Positions 1 to 6,227 of a stretch of DNA of 7,132 bases are shown one piece after another (the stretch's first letter is position 1; each line of letters starts with the position of its first letter). The notes beneath the pieces were generated by a model. That model saw nothing but the letters and a program-made list of their open reading frames with translations, searched no databases and was not told the DNA's origin. This DNA is from Endomicrobium sp. (GTDB taxonomy: Bacteria > Elusimicrobiota > Endomicrobiia > Endomicrobiales > Endomicrobiaceae), in assembly GCA_031278405.1 (NCBI GenBank), contig JAITKL010000004.1, positions 1 through 7,132 of the forward strand. Reading direction: 5' to 3'. Position numbers and translations under genes: made by a program.

Positions 1-855
1 CAAAAAGATATATTTTTTGAAAAAGTTATTTTAAATCCTGCTATTAATGAAAAACTTCAATCAGTTGCTCAGTCTCTCAGCAATTATATGGATTCTTCTT
101 CTTTTAGCAAAACAATATACTCAAATGCTCAAAACGAGCTTGTTTATTTGTGCGGGCAAGATGTATCAAAATGGATATCTTCGGATAGCATTTACGGAAG
201 AAGAATGTTTGATGCGGCGTACAATAATGTTTGCCGTCTTTTGGGGTTGCAAACAAAAGACTTGCAGGATGGCAAAAATATTGATAAGCAGACATCGTCA
301 AGCGTTGATATGCAAAATATAGCAAATACTTCAAGTGGACAAACTTCGGTTGAAATTATTTTCGGAGGAGTTTCAATATACAACGAAGGTTTGTTAAGAC
401 TTGTTCAGGTTGTGTCAAAAGACAACGTAATAAAAATAAAGTTGTCTTTTAATGGGACGGATTGGAATGAAGAAGTTTCTTTCGTAGATTTTTATATAGA
501 CTTAAACGGTATCTCGGGAATGGGAGGTTCTTCTTTTATATATGGAGTAAGCGGATTTTTAGTTGCGGATTCAGGTTGGGAATATGCGTTGAGAATATAT
601 AAAGACAAAGCGATTTTGTATAAATATTCTGTTAATGGAGCGTCAATTATTTCTAACCTTGCCGTAAATGACAATTCAGTGTCTATACCAACCAAATATA
701 TTAGAGGAAATCCTGCGAAGTGGGGATTCCAAGCTATAGTTGTATCCGAAAATATAGGCAAGAAAACTATAGTTGATTTCTTAAACCAAACTTCTAAAAA
801 CAAATACGAAATTCTTTCTTTAAAACCTTTCCAAGCACCGCTTGTAAGGCGTTAA
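1..855 (+). CDS. C-terminal part of a probable GH57-type glycosidase with a glucodextranase/DOMON-like domain (5' partial)
   Basis: The frame is open from base 1, with no stop before TAA at 853-855, so the true start lies upstream and the Met at 88 is internal. The visible 284 residues fall into two parts. Residues about 40-83 (AQNELVYLCGQD, then FDAAYNNVCRLLGL) resemble the end of GH57 alpha-amylase-like catalytic regions, where a W-YG-D segment precedes an F...H..NVYR.LG helix. After a Ser/Thr/Gln-rich linker (about 84-115), residues about 117-250 look like a beta-sandwich of the glucodextranase C-terminal/DOMON type: VDFYIDLNG at 162-170, GWEYALRI at 192-199, then KYIRGNPAKWGFQAIV. By family this would be a polysaccharide-active enzyme with a carbohydrate- or surface-associated tail. 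The aromatic motif looks degraded (YLCG), so function may be altered. No conserved catalytic residue is visible. The assignment is by pattern memory and moderate only. Confidence 0.5.
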   Translation, partial: QKDIFFEKVILNPAINEKLQSVAQSLSNYMDSSSFSKTIYSNAQNELVYLCGQDVSKWISSDSIYGRRMFDAAYNNVCRLLGLQTKDLQDGKNIDKQTSSSVDMQNIANTSSGQTSVEIIFGGVSIYNEGLLRLVQVVSKDNVIKIKLSFNGTDWNEEVSFVDFYIDLNGISGMGGSSFIYGVSGFLVADSGWEYALRIYKDKAILYKYSVNGASIISNLAVNDNSVSIPTKYIRGNPAKWGFQAIVVSENIGKKTIVDFLNQTSKNKYEILSLKPFQAPLVRR

Positions 856-924
856 AAAAGACTCAGTTGAGTTTATGGGTTAATATTTCTTAGCGCGGAC
901 TTTGTCGCTTGATCATGATTGAAA

Positions 925-954
925 TTGAAATCAGGTATTAATTTTTTGTATAAA
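925..954 (+). promoter_or_regulatory. Probable sigma70-type promoter of the rpsF operon
   Basis: A -35 box TTGAAA (925-930) and a -10 box TATAAA (949-954) each match five of six consensus bases and are separated by 18 bp. A second TTGAAA lies just upstream at 919-924 but is too far from the -10. Transcription would start near 961, giving an untranslated leader of about 85 nt before rpsF. It is the best promoter-like sequence seen in the window and precedes six closely packed genes. Confidence 0.6.
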
Positions 955-967
955 TATTCTTTACTTT

Positions 968-1029
968 GCTTTACGGCTTTTTGCGTAAGGCTAAACCCTT
1001 GGGCGCAGTAACTCGTTGGGAAATTCCAA
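968..1029 (+). promoter_or_regulatory. Structured 5' leader of rpsF with two hairpins
   Basis: Two stem-loops can be drawn. The first pairs 968-975 with 984-991 (8 bp including one G-T wobble; loop of 8). The second pairs 1016-1020 with 1025-1029 (5 bp including one wobble; loop AAAT) and ends one base before the Shine-Dalgarno. Neither is followed by a T-run, so they do not look like terminators. In many bacteria rpsF leaders bind the S6:S18 dimer for feedback control. The CCG-bulge and ACC signature recalled for that motif is not evident here, so an autoregulatory role is only inferred. Confidence 0.35.
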
Positions 1030-1030
1030 A

Positions 1031-1037
1031 AAGGAGG
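1031..1037 (+). promoter_or_regulatory. Very strong Shine-Dalgarno of rpsF
   Basis: AAGGAGG lies 8 nt before the ATG at 1046. It is the longest match to the anti-Shine-Dalgarno in the window and fixes the rpsF start. Its position directly after the second leader hairpin would allow control by occlusion. Confidence 0.85.
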
Positions 1038-1045
1038 TCTAAAAG

Positions 1046-1414
1046 ATGAATTACGAAAGCACGTTTATCGTTTCCCCTGAACTTCCTGCTGATAAAGTAG
1101 AAGAACTCGCCGAAAAAGCAGTAAAAACAATTGAAGCGGCGGAAGGAATCGTTAAAACAGTTCAACAGCTTGGTAAAAAGAAGCTTGCTTATCCTATTAA
1201 CAAATTCCGCGAAGGAAGTTATGTTTATATGGAACTTAGCGGAGATGGTTCTATGGTTGGTTCTCTTGAGAGTTTTTTCAAATTTAATGATTCAGTAATA
1301 AGATTTCTTACTGTTAAAGTTGATAAGAAAAAAGTTTCCGAAAAACCTGCCGCGCAGCCCGAGCAGATCGTAAAAAATCCAGTGCTGGAGGCAAAAAATG
1401 ACACAGCAAAATAA
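1046..1414 (+). CDS. rpsF: 30S ribosomal protein S6
   Basis: S6 binds the central domain of 16S rRNA as a heterodimer with S18, whose gene lies two genes downstream. The 122-residue protein shows the family pattern in order: MNYESTFIVSPEL at the start, GKKKLAYPINKFREGSYVY in the middle and FFKFNDSVIRFLTVKVDKK near the end of the fold. About 25 further residues form a polar, Ala/Lys/Glu-rich tail (from about residue 97), a common variable extension. The start is fixed by the strong AAGGAGG 8 nt upstream. The last 17 bases overlap the start of ssb, so the tail codons also carry the ssb Shine-Dalgarno and the two genes are probably translationally coupled. It is the first gene of the operon. Confidence 0.97.
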   Translation: MNYESTFIVSPELPADKVEELAEKAVKTIEAAEGIVKTVQQLGKKKLAYPINKFREGSYVYMELSGDGSMVGSLESFFKFNDSVIRFLTVKVDKKKVSEKPAAQPEQIVKNPVLEAKNDTAK

Positions 1415-1871
1415 TATTCGCCTGCCTGAGCAAAACAGCGTTATTATGGTAGGCAGGCTTACTAGAGATCCAGAGTTGAGGCGTACCGGAACAGGTAAGG
1501 CTGTTTGTTCATTTGATATAGCTATAAGCAGAAGAATTAAAGATTCTGTTACTGGCGAGTGGAAAGATGCCGATCCGACGTTTGTTCCAGTTATTGTTTG
1601 GGAAGAACAAGCTGAAAGATGCGGTGAGCGTTTGAAAAAAGGTTCGCCTGTGCATGTTGAAGGTAGGCTTCGGACTAACAAATGGGAAGGAAACGATGGA
1701 ACCAAAAGAAACCGCTTGGAAGTTGTGGCTTCTAGGGTTCAGATTCTTTATATAGCAAGACAGGACAATGTTAGTATAGGTGCAAAGTCTGCGGATAGTA
1801 TTCATACAGCATCTGATCATCAATATGACGGTGGTGTCGGCGTAGATGGTGATGAAGACATACCGTTTTAA
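1398..1871 (+). CDS. ssb: Single-stranded DNA-binding protein
   Basis: SSB coats single-stranded DNA during replication, repair and recombination and recruits partners through its C-terminal tip. The 157-residue protein has an N-terminal OB fold (about residues 11-118) opening with [18 protein letters not shown], followed by FDIAISRR and later [12 protein letters not shown] Gly/Asp-rich linker then leads to the conserved acidic tip ending DEDIPF, so the partner-docking tail is intact. A GGAGG at 1387-1391, inside rpsF, lies 6 nt before the ATG. The position between rpsF and rpsR is a widely conserved bacterial arrangement. Nothing suggests decay. Confidence 0.97.
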   Translation: MTQQNNIRLPEQNSVIMVGRLTRDPELRRTGTGKAVCSFDIAISRRIKDSVTGEWKDADPTFVPVIVWEEQAERCGERLKKGSPVHVEGRLRTNKWEGNDGTKRNRLEVVASRVQILYIARQDNVSIGAKSADSIHTASDHQYDGGVGVDGDEDIPF

Positions 1872-1888
1872 ACAGTTGGAGGAAAAAT

Positions 1889-2194
1889 ATGGCATTTATA
1901 AGAAAGTCTACAGGACAATCTAGACATCAAGTAGCACAAGCGGGAGGTCATGGACATTCCAGAGGAAAGTTTAATAAAAAGAGTGGATATATCAGAAGAA
2001 AAATTTGCCGTTTTTGTGCTGATAAAGTGGAAATAGATTATAAAAATATAAGTCTGTTGCGTGCATTTATAACTGAAAAAGGAAAAATTCTTTCAGGGCA
2101 CGTAACTGGCACATGTGCTAAGCACCAGAGAGAACTTGACATGGCTATCAAAAAAGCAAGAATGCTTGCACTTTTGCCTTTTACGTCAAACTAA
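1889..2194 (+). CDS. rpsR: 30S ribosomal protein S18
   Basis: S18 pairs with S6 on the 30S platform. The 101-residue protein has a basic N-terminal extension of about 38 residues, including a His/Gly-rich HGHSRG stretch, so it is longer than the usual 75-90. The core [27 protein letters not shown] and [19 protein letters not shown]...LLPF is unmistakable. C40, C43, C76 and H79 make it the zinc-binding (C+) form of S18. The loop before TG reads SGHV, where many S18 proteins have PRR or PSR. GGAGG at 1878-1882 is 6 nt before the ATG. The gene begins 17 nt after the ssb stop, within the same operon. Confidence 0.98.
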   Translation: MAFIRKSTGQSRHQVAQAGGHGHSRGKFNKKSGYIRRKICRFCADKVEIDYKNISLLRAFITEKGKILSGHVTGTCAKHQRELDMAIKKARMLALLPFTSN

Positions 2195-2225
2195 TTTTTG
2201 CGTGAAACGGATTTTAGATAAGTTT

Positions 2226-2230
2226 GGAGG
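2226..2230 (+). promoter_or_regulatory. Shine-Dalgarno that decides the rplI start
   Basis: GGAGG lies 5 nt before the ATG at 2236. A TTG at 2224-2226 opens the same frame but overlaps the Shine-Dalgarno itself and so cannot be its start codon. The ATG is the supported start. Confidence 0.85.
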
Positions 2231-2235
2231 AAAAA

Positions 2236-2685
2236 ATGAAAGTTATATTAATGTCCGACATTACTAACGTTGGACGTCAAGGCGAGATTAAAGAAGTCTC
2301 GCCTGGCTTTGCTAGGAATTATCTTGTTCCGCAAAAGCTGGCTATGGAAGTCACTCTTGCAAATCTCAAGGTTTGGGAAAGAGAGAGACTGAAACTTGAG
2401 AAACAAAGAGAAGAAATAATTTCAACGGTAAAGGAAATTACTTCCAAGATGGAAGCGGTTGAATTTACTGTTAAAGTTAAAATAGGTGCAAATGGCAAGA
2501 TTTTCGGTTCTGTGACGCCTGCAAATCTTTCAAAAATTTTTGAAGAAAAGGGTTTTGAAGTCAACAAACGCGATATTCTTCTTTTCGATAATATAAAAGA
2601 AGTTGGGAATTACGAAGTAAATGTTAGGCTTCATCCTGAAGTTGTGGCAAAAGTAAAGCTTGCCGTAATAGGCGAAGAAGAGTAA
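2236..2685 (+). CDS. rplI: 50S ribosomal protein L9
   Basis: L9 binds 23S rRNA near the base of the L1 stalk and has two globular domains joined by a long helix. Starting at the ATG at 2236 gives 149 residues, the usual family length. The N-terminal rRNA-binding domain reads MKVILMSDITNVGRQGEIKEV followed by GFARNYLVPQKLA. Residues about 40-75 are the charged connecting helix (WERERLKLEKQREEI). The C-terminal domain includes GKIFGSVTPANLSKIFEEKG and ends VRLHPEVVAKVKLAV. The same frame opens 4 codons earlier at a TTG, but that lies within the ribosome-binding site. The gene follows rpsR by 41 nt with no terminator between them. Confidence 0.98.
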   Translation: MKVILMSDITNVGRQGEIKEVSPGFARNYLVPQKLAMEVTLANLKVWERERLKLEKQREEIISTVKEITSKMEAVEFTVKVKIGANGKIFGSVTPANLSKIFEEKGFEVNKRDILLFDNIKEVGNYEVNVRLHPEVVAKVKLAVIGEEE

Positions 2686-2771
2686 TATTGTCAGATAACA
2701 TCGGTTGGTGGAAATGTTTGGTTCTTCCAACAGAATTTAGAAGAATTTTAAAAAATAGTTGGCATATTTAA

Positions 2772-4142
2772 ATGGTAAATATAATAGAAAATGTACCACC
2801 TCAGGCTATAGACGTAGAAATGGCTGTCTTAGGTGCAATGCTTATACAAAAAGAAGCCATTTTGAAAGCTATAAATATAATTAATGATAGCGATTTTTAT
2901 AAAGAAATCCACAGACAAATCTTTTTAGTAATCCATGATTTGTATATTGAAAATCAACCCGTAGATTTATATATAGTTACCGAATCTTTGAAAAAAAATA
3001 GATTGTTTGTCGAAGCCGGCGGAGCAAGCTATCTTGCTAATTTAATAAATTCTGTGCAAACTGTAGCTAATGTTGAGCATTATGCCTACATTATAAAAGA
3101 CAAATCAATAGCTAGACAACTTATAAATACAGGTTTAGAAATAGTTACCGATGCGTTTAACGAGCAGAATTCACCTGAGGAAATATTAGATAAATCTCAA
3201 GCGGCTTTATTTAACATTTCACAGAGAAAAAGCAAAAAAAGCTTTACAAGTGTTTCCAAGCTTGTTATGCCAATGCTCCAAAAACTTGAAAAGATGCATT
3301 CAAATCCAAAAGATATTTCTGGACTTGCAACAGGTTTTACCGATTTAGACGCTAAAACTGCTGGACTCCATCCTTCCGAACTTATAATTTTAGCGGCTCG
3401 TCCGTCTATGGGTAAAACTGCTTTTGCTTTAAATATTGCCGAGCATGTGGCTATAGACCAAAAGAAAGCTGTGGCTATTTTTTCACTTGAAATGAAACAA
3501 GAGGCTTTAATGGTAAGATTTTTGGCTTCTTTGGCTAGAGTAAACACCAGCAAACTTAGAAACGGACAGTACAACAGTTCTGACTGGCTAAAACTTACGA
3601 ATGCTGCGAGCAAAATTGCGGAAGCTCCTATCTTTATTGACGATGATTCAGATATAAGCATTACGGAGTTAAGAGCAAGTGCAAGAAAGCTTGCTATGGA
3701 ACTTAAAGCTAAAGGAGGTGGCACCACGCCTTTGGCTTTGGTAATTATAGATTATATTCAGTTTATACGTGCTTCAGGACACAAGTCTGAATCGCGCCAG
3801 CAGGAAGTGTCGGAAATTTCCAGATCTCTTAAAGCTTTAGCTAAAGATTTAGATATACCTATAATAGTATTGTCTCAGTTGTCAAGAAGAACGGAAGACA
3901 GGGGAAGAAAAGACAGCAGACCGCAACTTTCAGATTTGAGAGATTCTGGAGCTATTGAACAGGATGCAGATGTTGTAGCGATGCTTTATAGAGAAGGATA
4001 TTACAACAGAGAAGATCCTGGTTTACAGAAAGAAGCCACTTTAATAATAGGTAAACAGAGGAATGGACCCACAGGAGATGTCAATTTAATATTTGAAGGC
4101 GAGTACATGAAGTTCTCTGACAAATCCAAAATTACAGGATGA
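2772..4142 (+). CDS. dnaB: Replicative DNA helicase DnaB
   Basis: DnaB is the hexameric helicase that unwinds DNA 5' to 3' at the replication fork. The 456-residue protein is of normal length. The N-terminal primase-interacting domain starts VPPQAIDVEMAVLGAML and runs to about residue 110. A linker leads to the RecA-like motor with Walker A ARPSMGKTAF (K215, T216), the FSLEM motif, Walker B LALVIIDYIQ (D327), SQLSRR, the LSDLRDSGAIEQDAD segment and the KQRNGPTG finger (K428, R430). All catalytic positions look intact. An in-frame TAA directly precedes the ATG, so no longer N-terminus is possible. No clear Shine-Dalgarno is present, unlike the upstream genes. The gene begins 86 nt after rplI and ends 6 nt before alr. 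Confidence 0.98.
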   Translation: MVNIIENVPPQAIDVEMAVLGAMLIQKEAILKAINIINDSDFYKEIHRQIFLVIHDLYIENQPVDLYIVTESLKKNRLFVEAGGASYLANLINSVQTVANVEHYAYIIKDKSIARQLINTGLEIVTDAFNEQNSPEEILDKSQAALFNISQRKSKKSFTSVSKLVMPMLQKLEKMHSNPKDISGLATGFTDLDAKTAGLHPSELIILAARPSMGKTAFALNIAEHVAIDQKKAVAIFSLEMKQEALMVRFLASLARVNTSKLRNGQYNSSDWLKLTNAASKIAEAPIFIDDDSDISITELRASARKLAMELKAKGGGTTPLALVIIDYIQFIRASGHKSESRQQEVSEISRSLKALAKDLDIPIIVLSQLSRRTEDRGRKDSRPQLSDLRDSGAIEQDADVVAMLYREGYYNREDPGLQKEATLIIGKQRNGPTGDVNLIFEGEYMKFSDKSKITG

Positions 4143-4148
4143 TTATCA

Positions 4149-5318
4149 ATGAAAAAACAAACACCCCCTTCGGCATTGTCCGCAACATGTAAAAGACCAA
4201 AGGTATTTTTCAGACCGACCTGGGTAGAAATTGACAAAAGCGATTTTCACTTCAACCTAAAAAAAATCAAAAAATATCTTGCAAAAGATACAAAAGTAAT
4301 GGCTGTTGTTAAAGCCAATGCTTATGGTCATGGCGGAATAACTCTCGCAAAAGAAGCTCAAGCTGTGGGTTTGCAATGGTTTGCTGTTTCTTCTATTGAG
4401 GAAGGAATACAGTTAAGAGAAGCTGGTATTAAGGCAAATATTTTAATTTTAGGCAATATTTTCCCTTTTGAAAATTTTCAAGTTGTCATAGCTCATTCTC
4501 TAACTCCTACTATTTCCACAATAACTGAACTTATGGCATTGGAAGAATTAGTTGTAAAAATTAATAAAAGAATAAATTTTCATCTGCAGGTTGATACTGG
4601 AATGGGAAGAATAGGAGTATCGCCTGAAGCGGCATATCCTCTTTTGCAAAAGATAGCTCAGAGTTCTGAAGTTTGTATGACAGGCTTGTACACGCATTTT
4701 GCCGTTGCGGATACAGATCATGTTTTCACAAAAATACAGATAAATACTTTTATAAAAATAGTTAGATTTGCCAAAGTAAATTTAAGCTTAAGATTTATTG
4801 CTCATTCAGCAAACTCTGCGGCATTATTTAAATACAAAAGATCTCATTTGGATATGGTGCGTCCTGGGCTCAGCCTTTATGGACTCAGTCCTTTTAAATA
4901 TTCTGATAGGTTTTTAAAACTTAAGCCTGTTTTATCTTGGAAAACAAAGATAACTTTTCTGAAAAAAGTTCCTGCGGGTTTTAGTGTAAGTTATGGAAGA
5001 ACTTTTGTTACAAACAAAGCTTCAATTGTTGCCACTTTGCCGGTAGGTTATGCCGATGGACTTAATAGATTTCTTTCAAATAGAGGAGATGTTTTGGTCG
5101 GTGGCAAGCGTTGTCCTATTGTCGGGAGAATTACAATGGACATGGCTCTGGTAGATGTTAGTGATGTAAAAGGTGTGTCACTTGGCGATGAAGTGGTTAT
5201 TATAGGGCGGCAGGGATCGGAGCAGATAAAAACAGACGAGCTTGCAAAGCTTCAAGACACAATAAACTATGAAGTTACATGCGCCATATCTTCGAGTGTT
5301 CCCAGAATTGTAGTTTAA
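4149..5318 (+). CDS. alr: Alanine racemase (PLP-dependent)
   Basis: This enzyme interconverts L- and D-alanine in the cytoplasm and supplies D-alanine for peptidoglycan. The 389-residue protein has the PLP-barrel opening RPTWVEID and VMAVVKANAYGHG, with K55 as the expected PLP lysine. Then follow DTGMGRIGV, the HSANSAA segment, RPGLSLYG, the catalytic tyrosine in SVSYGRT (Y282), PVGYADGLNR, RITMDMALVDV and a C-terminal INYEVTCAISSSVPR. Both catalytic bases are present. The first 21 residues before RPTW are an uncommon polar extension. The ATG is chosen because a weak AGGA (4136-4139) lies 9 nt upstream and the gene follows dnaB by only 6 nt, suggesting coupling. It is the last intact gene before the decayed block, and its retention suggests the cell still makes a wall. 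Confidence 0.97.
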   Translation: MKKQTPPSALSATCKRPKVFFRPTWVEIDKSDFHFNLKKIKKYLAKDTKVMAVVKANAYGHGGITLAKEAQAVGLQWFAVSSIEEGIQLREAGIKANILILGNIFPFENFQVVIAHSLTPTISTITELMALEELVVKINKRINFHLQVDTGMGRIGVSPEAAYPLLQKIAQSSEVCMTGLYTHFAVADTDHVFTKIQINTFIKIVRFAKVNLSLRFIAHSANSAALFKYKRSHLDMVRPGLSLYGLSPFKYSDRFLKLKPVLSWKTKITFLKKVPAGFSVSYGRTFVTNKASIVATLPVGYADGLNRFLSNRGDVLVGGKRCPIVGRITMDMALVDVSDVKGVSLGDEVVIIGRQGSEQIKTDELAKLQDTINYEVTCAISSSVPRIVV

Positions 5319-5349
5319 ATATTTTATTATAAAAGCAGGTGTAAGAAAA

Positions 5350-5743
5350 ATATTAAAATTTGAGCGGCTTTCTAAAGAAGATTAAGTTATATTTCTTTCG
5401 GTGCTGTTTTTGTCGCTAGAGGGTTTGGGTAGAGCCTTTGAAATAACGAAAGAAACAATAGGAAAAAATATATTCAAAGGGATCATTTCGTCAAAGGATA
5501 CCATTACGTAAATGGTAGATGTCGGTTGGAGATCGTTACCGGATAATATTGCTTACGTCTTTCTTAATGGGAATGGTTTTGACTATTCAGGTAGGTTTGG
5601 CAACAAGCGATATGTTTAATGATCCTGTATATGTAGGAACTATAACAGGCTTTGCCATTTGCTATAGAATTGACCCGTTCTTACCGTTATAGTTGTTGTA
5701 TAACAGGTAGAGTCGGATCTGTGATTACTGCTGAAATCGGAAT
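5350..5743 (+). pseudogene. mlaE: Remnant of an MlaE-like ABC lipid-transporter permease
   Basis: Three frames must be joined to read it. From an ATA at 5350 (perhaps a lost ATG) the first frame runs to about 5545 with TAA stops at 5383 and 5509 and gives LEGLGRAFE, then MVDVGWRSLP. After a probable one-base insertion near 5543, the next frame gives SFLMGMVLTIQVGLATSDMF and a VGTITGFAI stretch. Further shifts are needed around 5665-5705 to reach PVLTVIVV and ITGRVGSVITAEIG. These are hallmark MlaE/YrbE segments in the right order. The gene stops at TAEIG, so the C-terminal half, about 120 residues by family length, is missing. The intact family member is an inner-membrane permease for phospholipid trafficking. 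It begins 31 nt after alr. Confidence 0.87.
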
Positions 5744-5744
5744 G
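5738..5744 (+). other. Deletion junction fusing mlaE to mlaF remnants
   Basis: Left of this point the sequence reads the MlaE motif ITAEIG. Directly right of it, in a different frame, it reads NVAFGL, which in MlaF follows the Q-loop by about 10-20 residues. The MlaE C-terminus, the intergenic region and the MlaF N-terminus with Walker A and Q-loop are all absent. By family lengths the lost segment is roughly 0.65-0.75 kb; that size is an estimate. Confidence 0.75.
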
Positions 5745-6227
5745 TAGCTTTTGGTTTAAAAAAATCTTACGTCTCTTAGCAAGAACGAAATAAAACAAAG
5801 AATAAAATAATGCCTTGCTATGGTAAGATCTTGAAAACGTTGAACATTTTAAATCCTTTTGGAATTTCAGATGGAACGAAGAAGAGAGTTGGTCTTACAA
5901 GAGCTATAGTTTATCAGTCTGAATATATTTTATATAATGAACCTACTACTGACCTTGATCCCATAATGTCTGACGTAAACGACCTTATAAATAAATTTGA
6001 AAAATATTTGCATGTTACGTCTACAGTCGTAACATGCAAATATGAATTTGGCATATAAAATAGCCGATAGAATCAATGATGCTTTATGGTGACAATATTA
6101 TTTTAACGATATGTCGGACGAAGTTCGCAATACTAAAATAAATACGTAAAACAATTTGTTGAAGGTTCAGTCCAGAGAACTTATACACACTAACAGAACT
6201 TTTGAAATGGAAAGAAAGAGAATATGA
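5741..6227 (+). pseudogene. mlaF: Remnant of an MlaF-like ABC transporter ATPase (N-terminus lost)
   Basis: MlaF powers MlaE-type lipid transport. The remnant starts at NVAFGL, so Walker A and the Q-loop are gone. It continues in shifted frames: LTSLSKNEIKQRIK, stop, CLAMV; then from about 5861 ISDGTKKRVGLTRAIVYQ (a decayed LSGG signature) and ILYNEPTTDLDPIMSDV. In that stretch the Walker B aspartate is asparagine and the D-loop glycine is aspartate. The frame changes again at the inverted repeat near 6037-6043, giving MNLAYKIADRI, then MLYGDNIILT, then YVKQFVEGS, and lastly HTNRTFEMERKRI with TGA at 6225-6227. The open stretch 5810-6058 (82 codons) is a fragment of this pseudogene, not a gene; its Met is an accident. 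Loss of Walker A alone rules out ATPase function. Confidence 0.94.
6004..6043. repeat. 16-bp perfect inverted repeat with 8-nt loop inside mlaF remnant
   Basis: Arms 6004-6019 and 6028-6043 are exact reverse complements (ATATTTGCATGTTACG and its complement), with loop TCTACAGT. The left arm codes KYLHVT in the MlaF frame. The right arm covers the H-loop site, where the family has VTHDM. The expected six bases for His-Asp are replaced by seven that complete the palindrome, so the repeat coincides with a +1 frameshift. It is not followed by a T-run and is not a typical terminator. Confidence 0.85.

Noticed and set aside
47..322. 91-codon plus-strand open frame
   Set aside because: It overlaps the long in-frame glycosidase tail in another frame and has no recognisable protein pattern.
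861..909. Possible terminator after the glycosidase: palindrome ACTCAGTTGAGT at 861-872 and a short hairpin at 895-908
   Set aside because: The first has only a 2-nt spacer, so a stable loop is not possible without melting the stem. The second has a bulge and no T-run after it. Neither meets the form of an intrinsic terminator.
1292..1705. 137-codon minus-strand open frame across rpsF/ssb
   Set aside because: It is antisense to two certain genes and has no ribosome-binding site or family pattern.
2704..2731. GTTGG...CCAAC inverted repeat between rplI and dnaB
   Set aside because: It is a 5-bp stem with an 18-nt loop and no T-run, too weak to call a terminator or regulatory hairpin.
3197..3727. 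176-codon minus-strand open frame
   Set aside because: It is a shadow of the dnaB motor domain, whose motifs are unmistakable on the plus strand.
5305..5333. Promoter-like TATAAA at 5328-5333 after alr
   Set aside because: No acceptable -35 lies at 16-19 bp; TTGTAG at 5308 is only 14 bp away. AT-rich sequence gives such boxes by chance.
5810..6058. 82-codon open frame with ABC-ATPase similarity
   Set aside because: It is one frame of the mlaF remnant. It lacks Walker A, continues in other frames on both sides, and its start has no ribosome-binding site.
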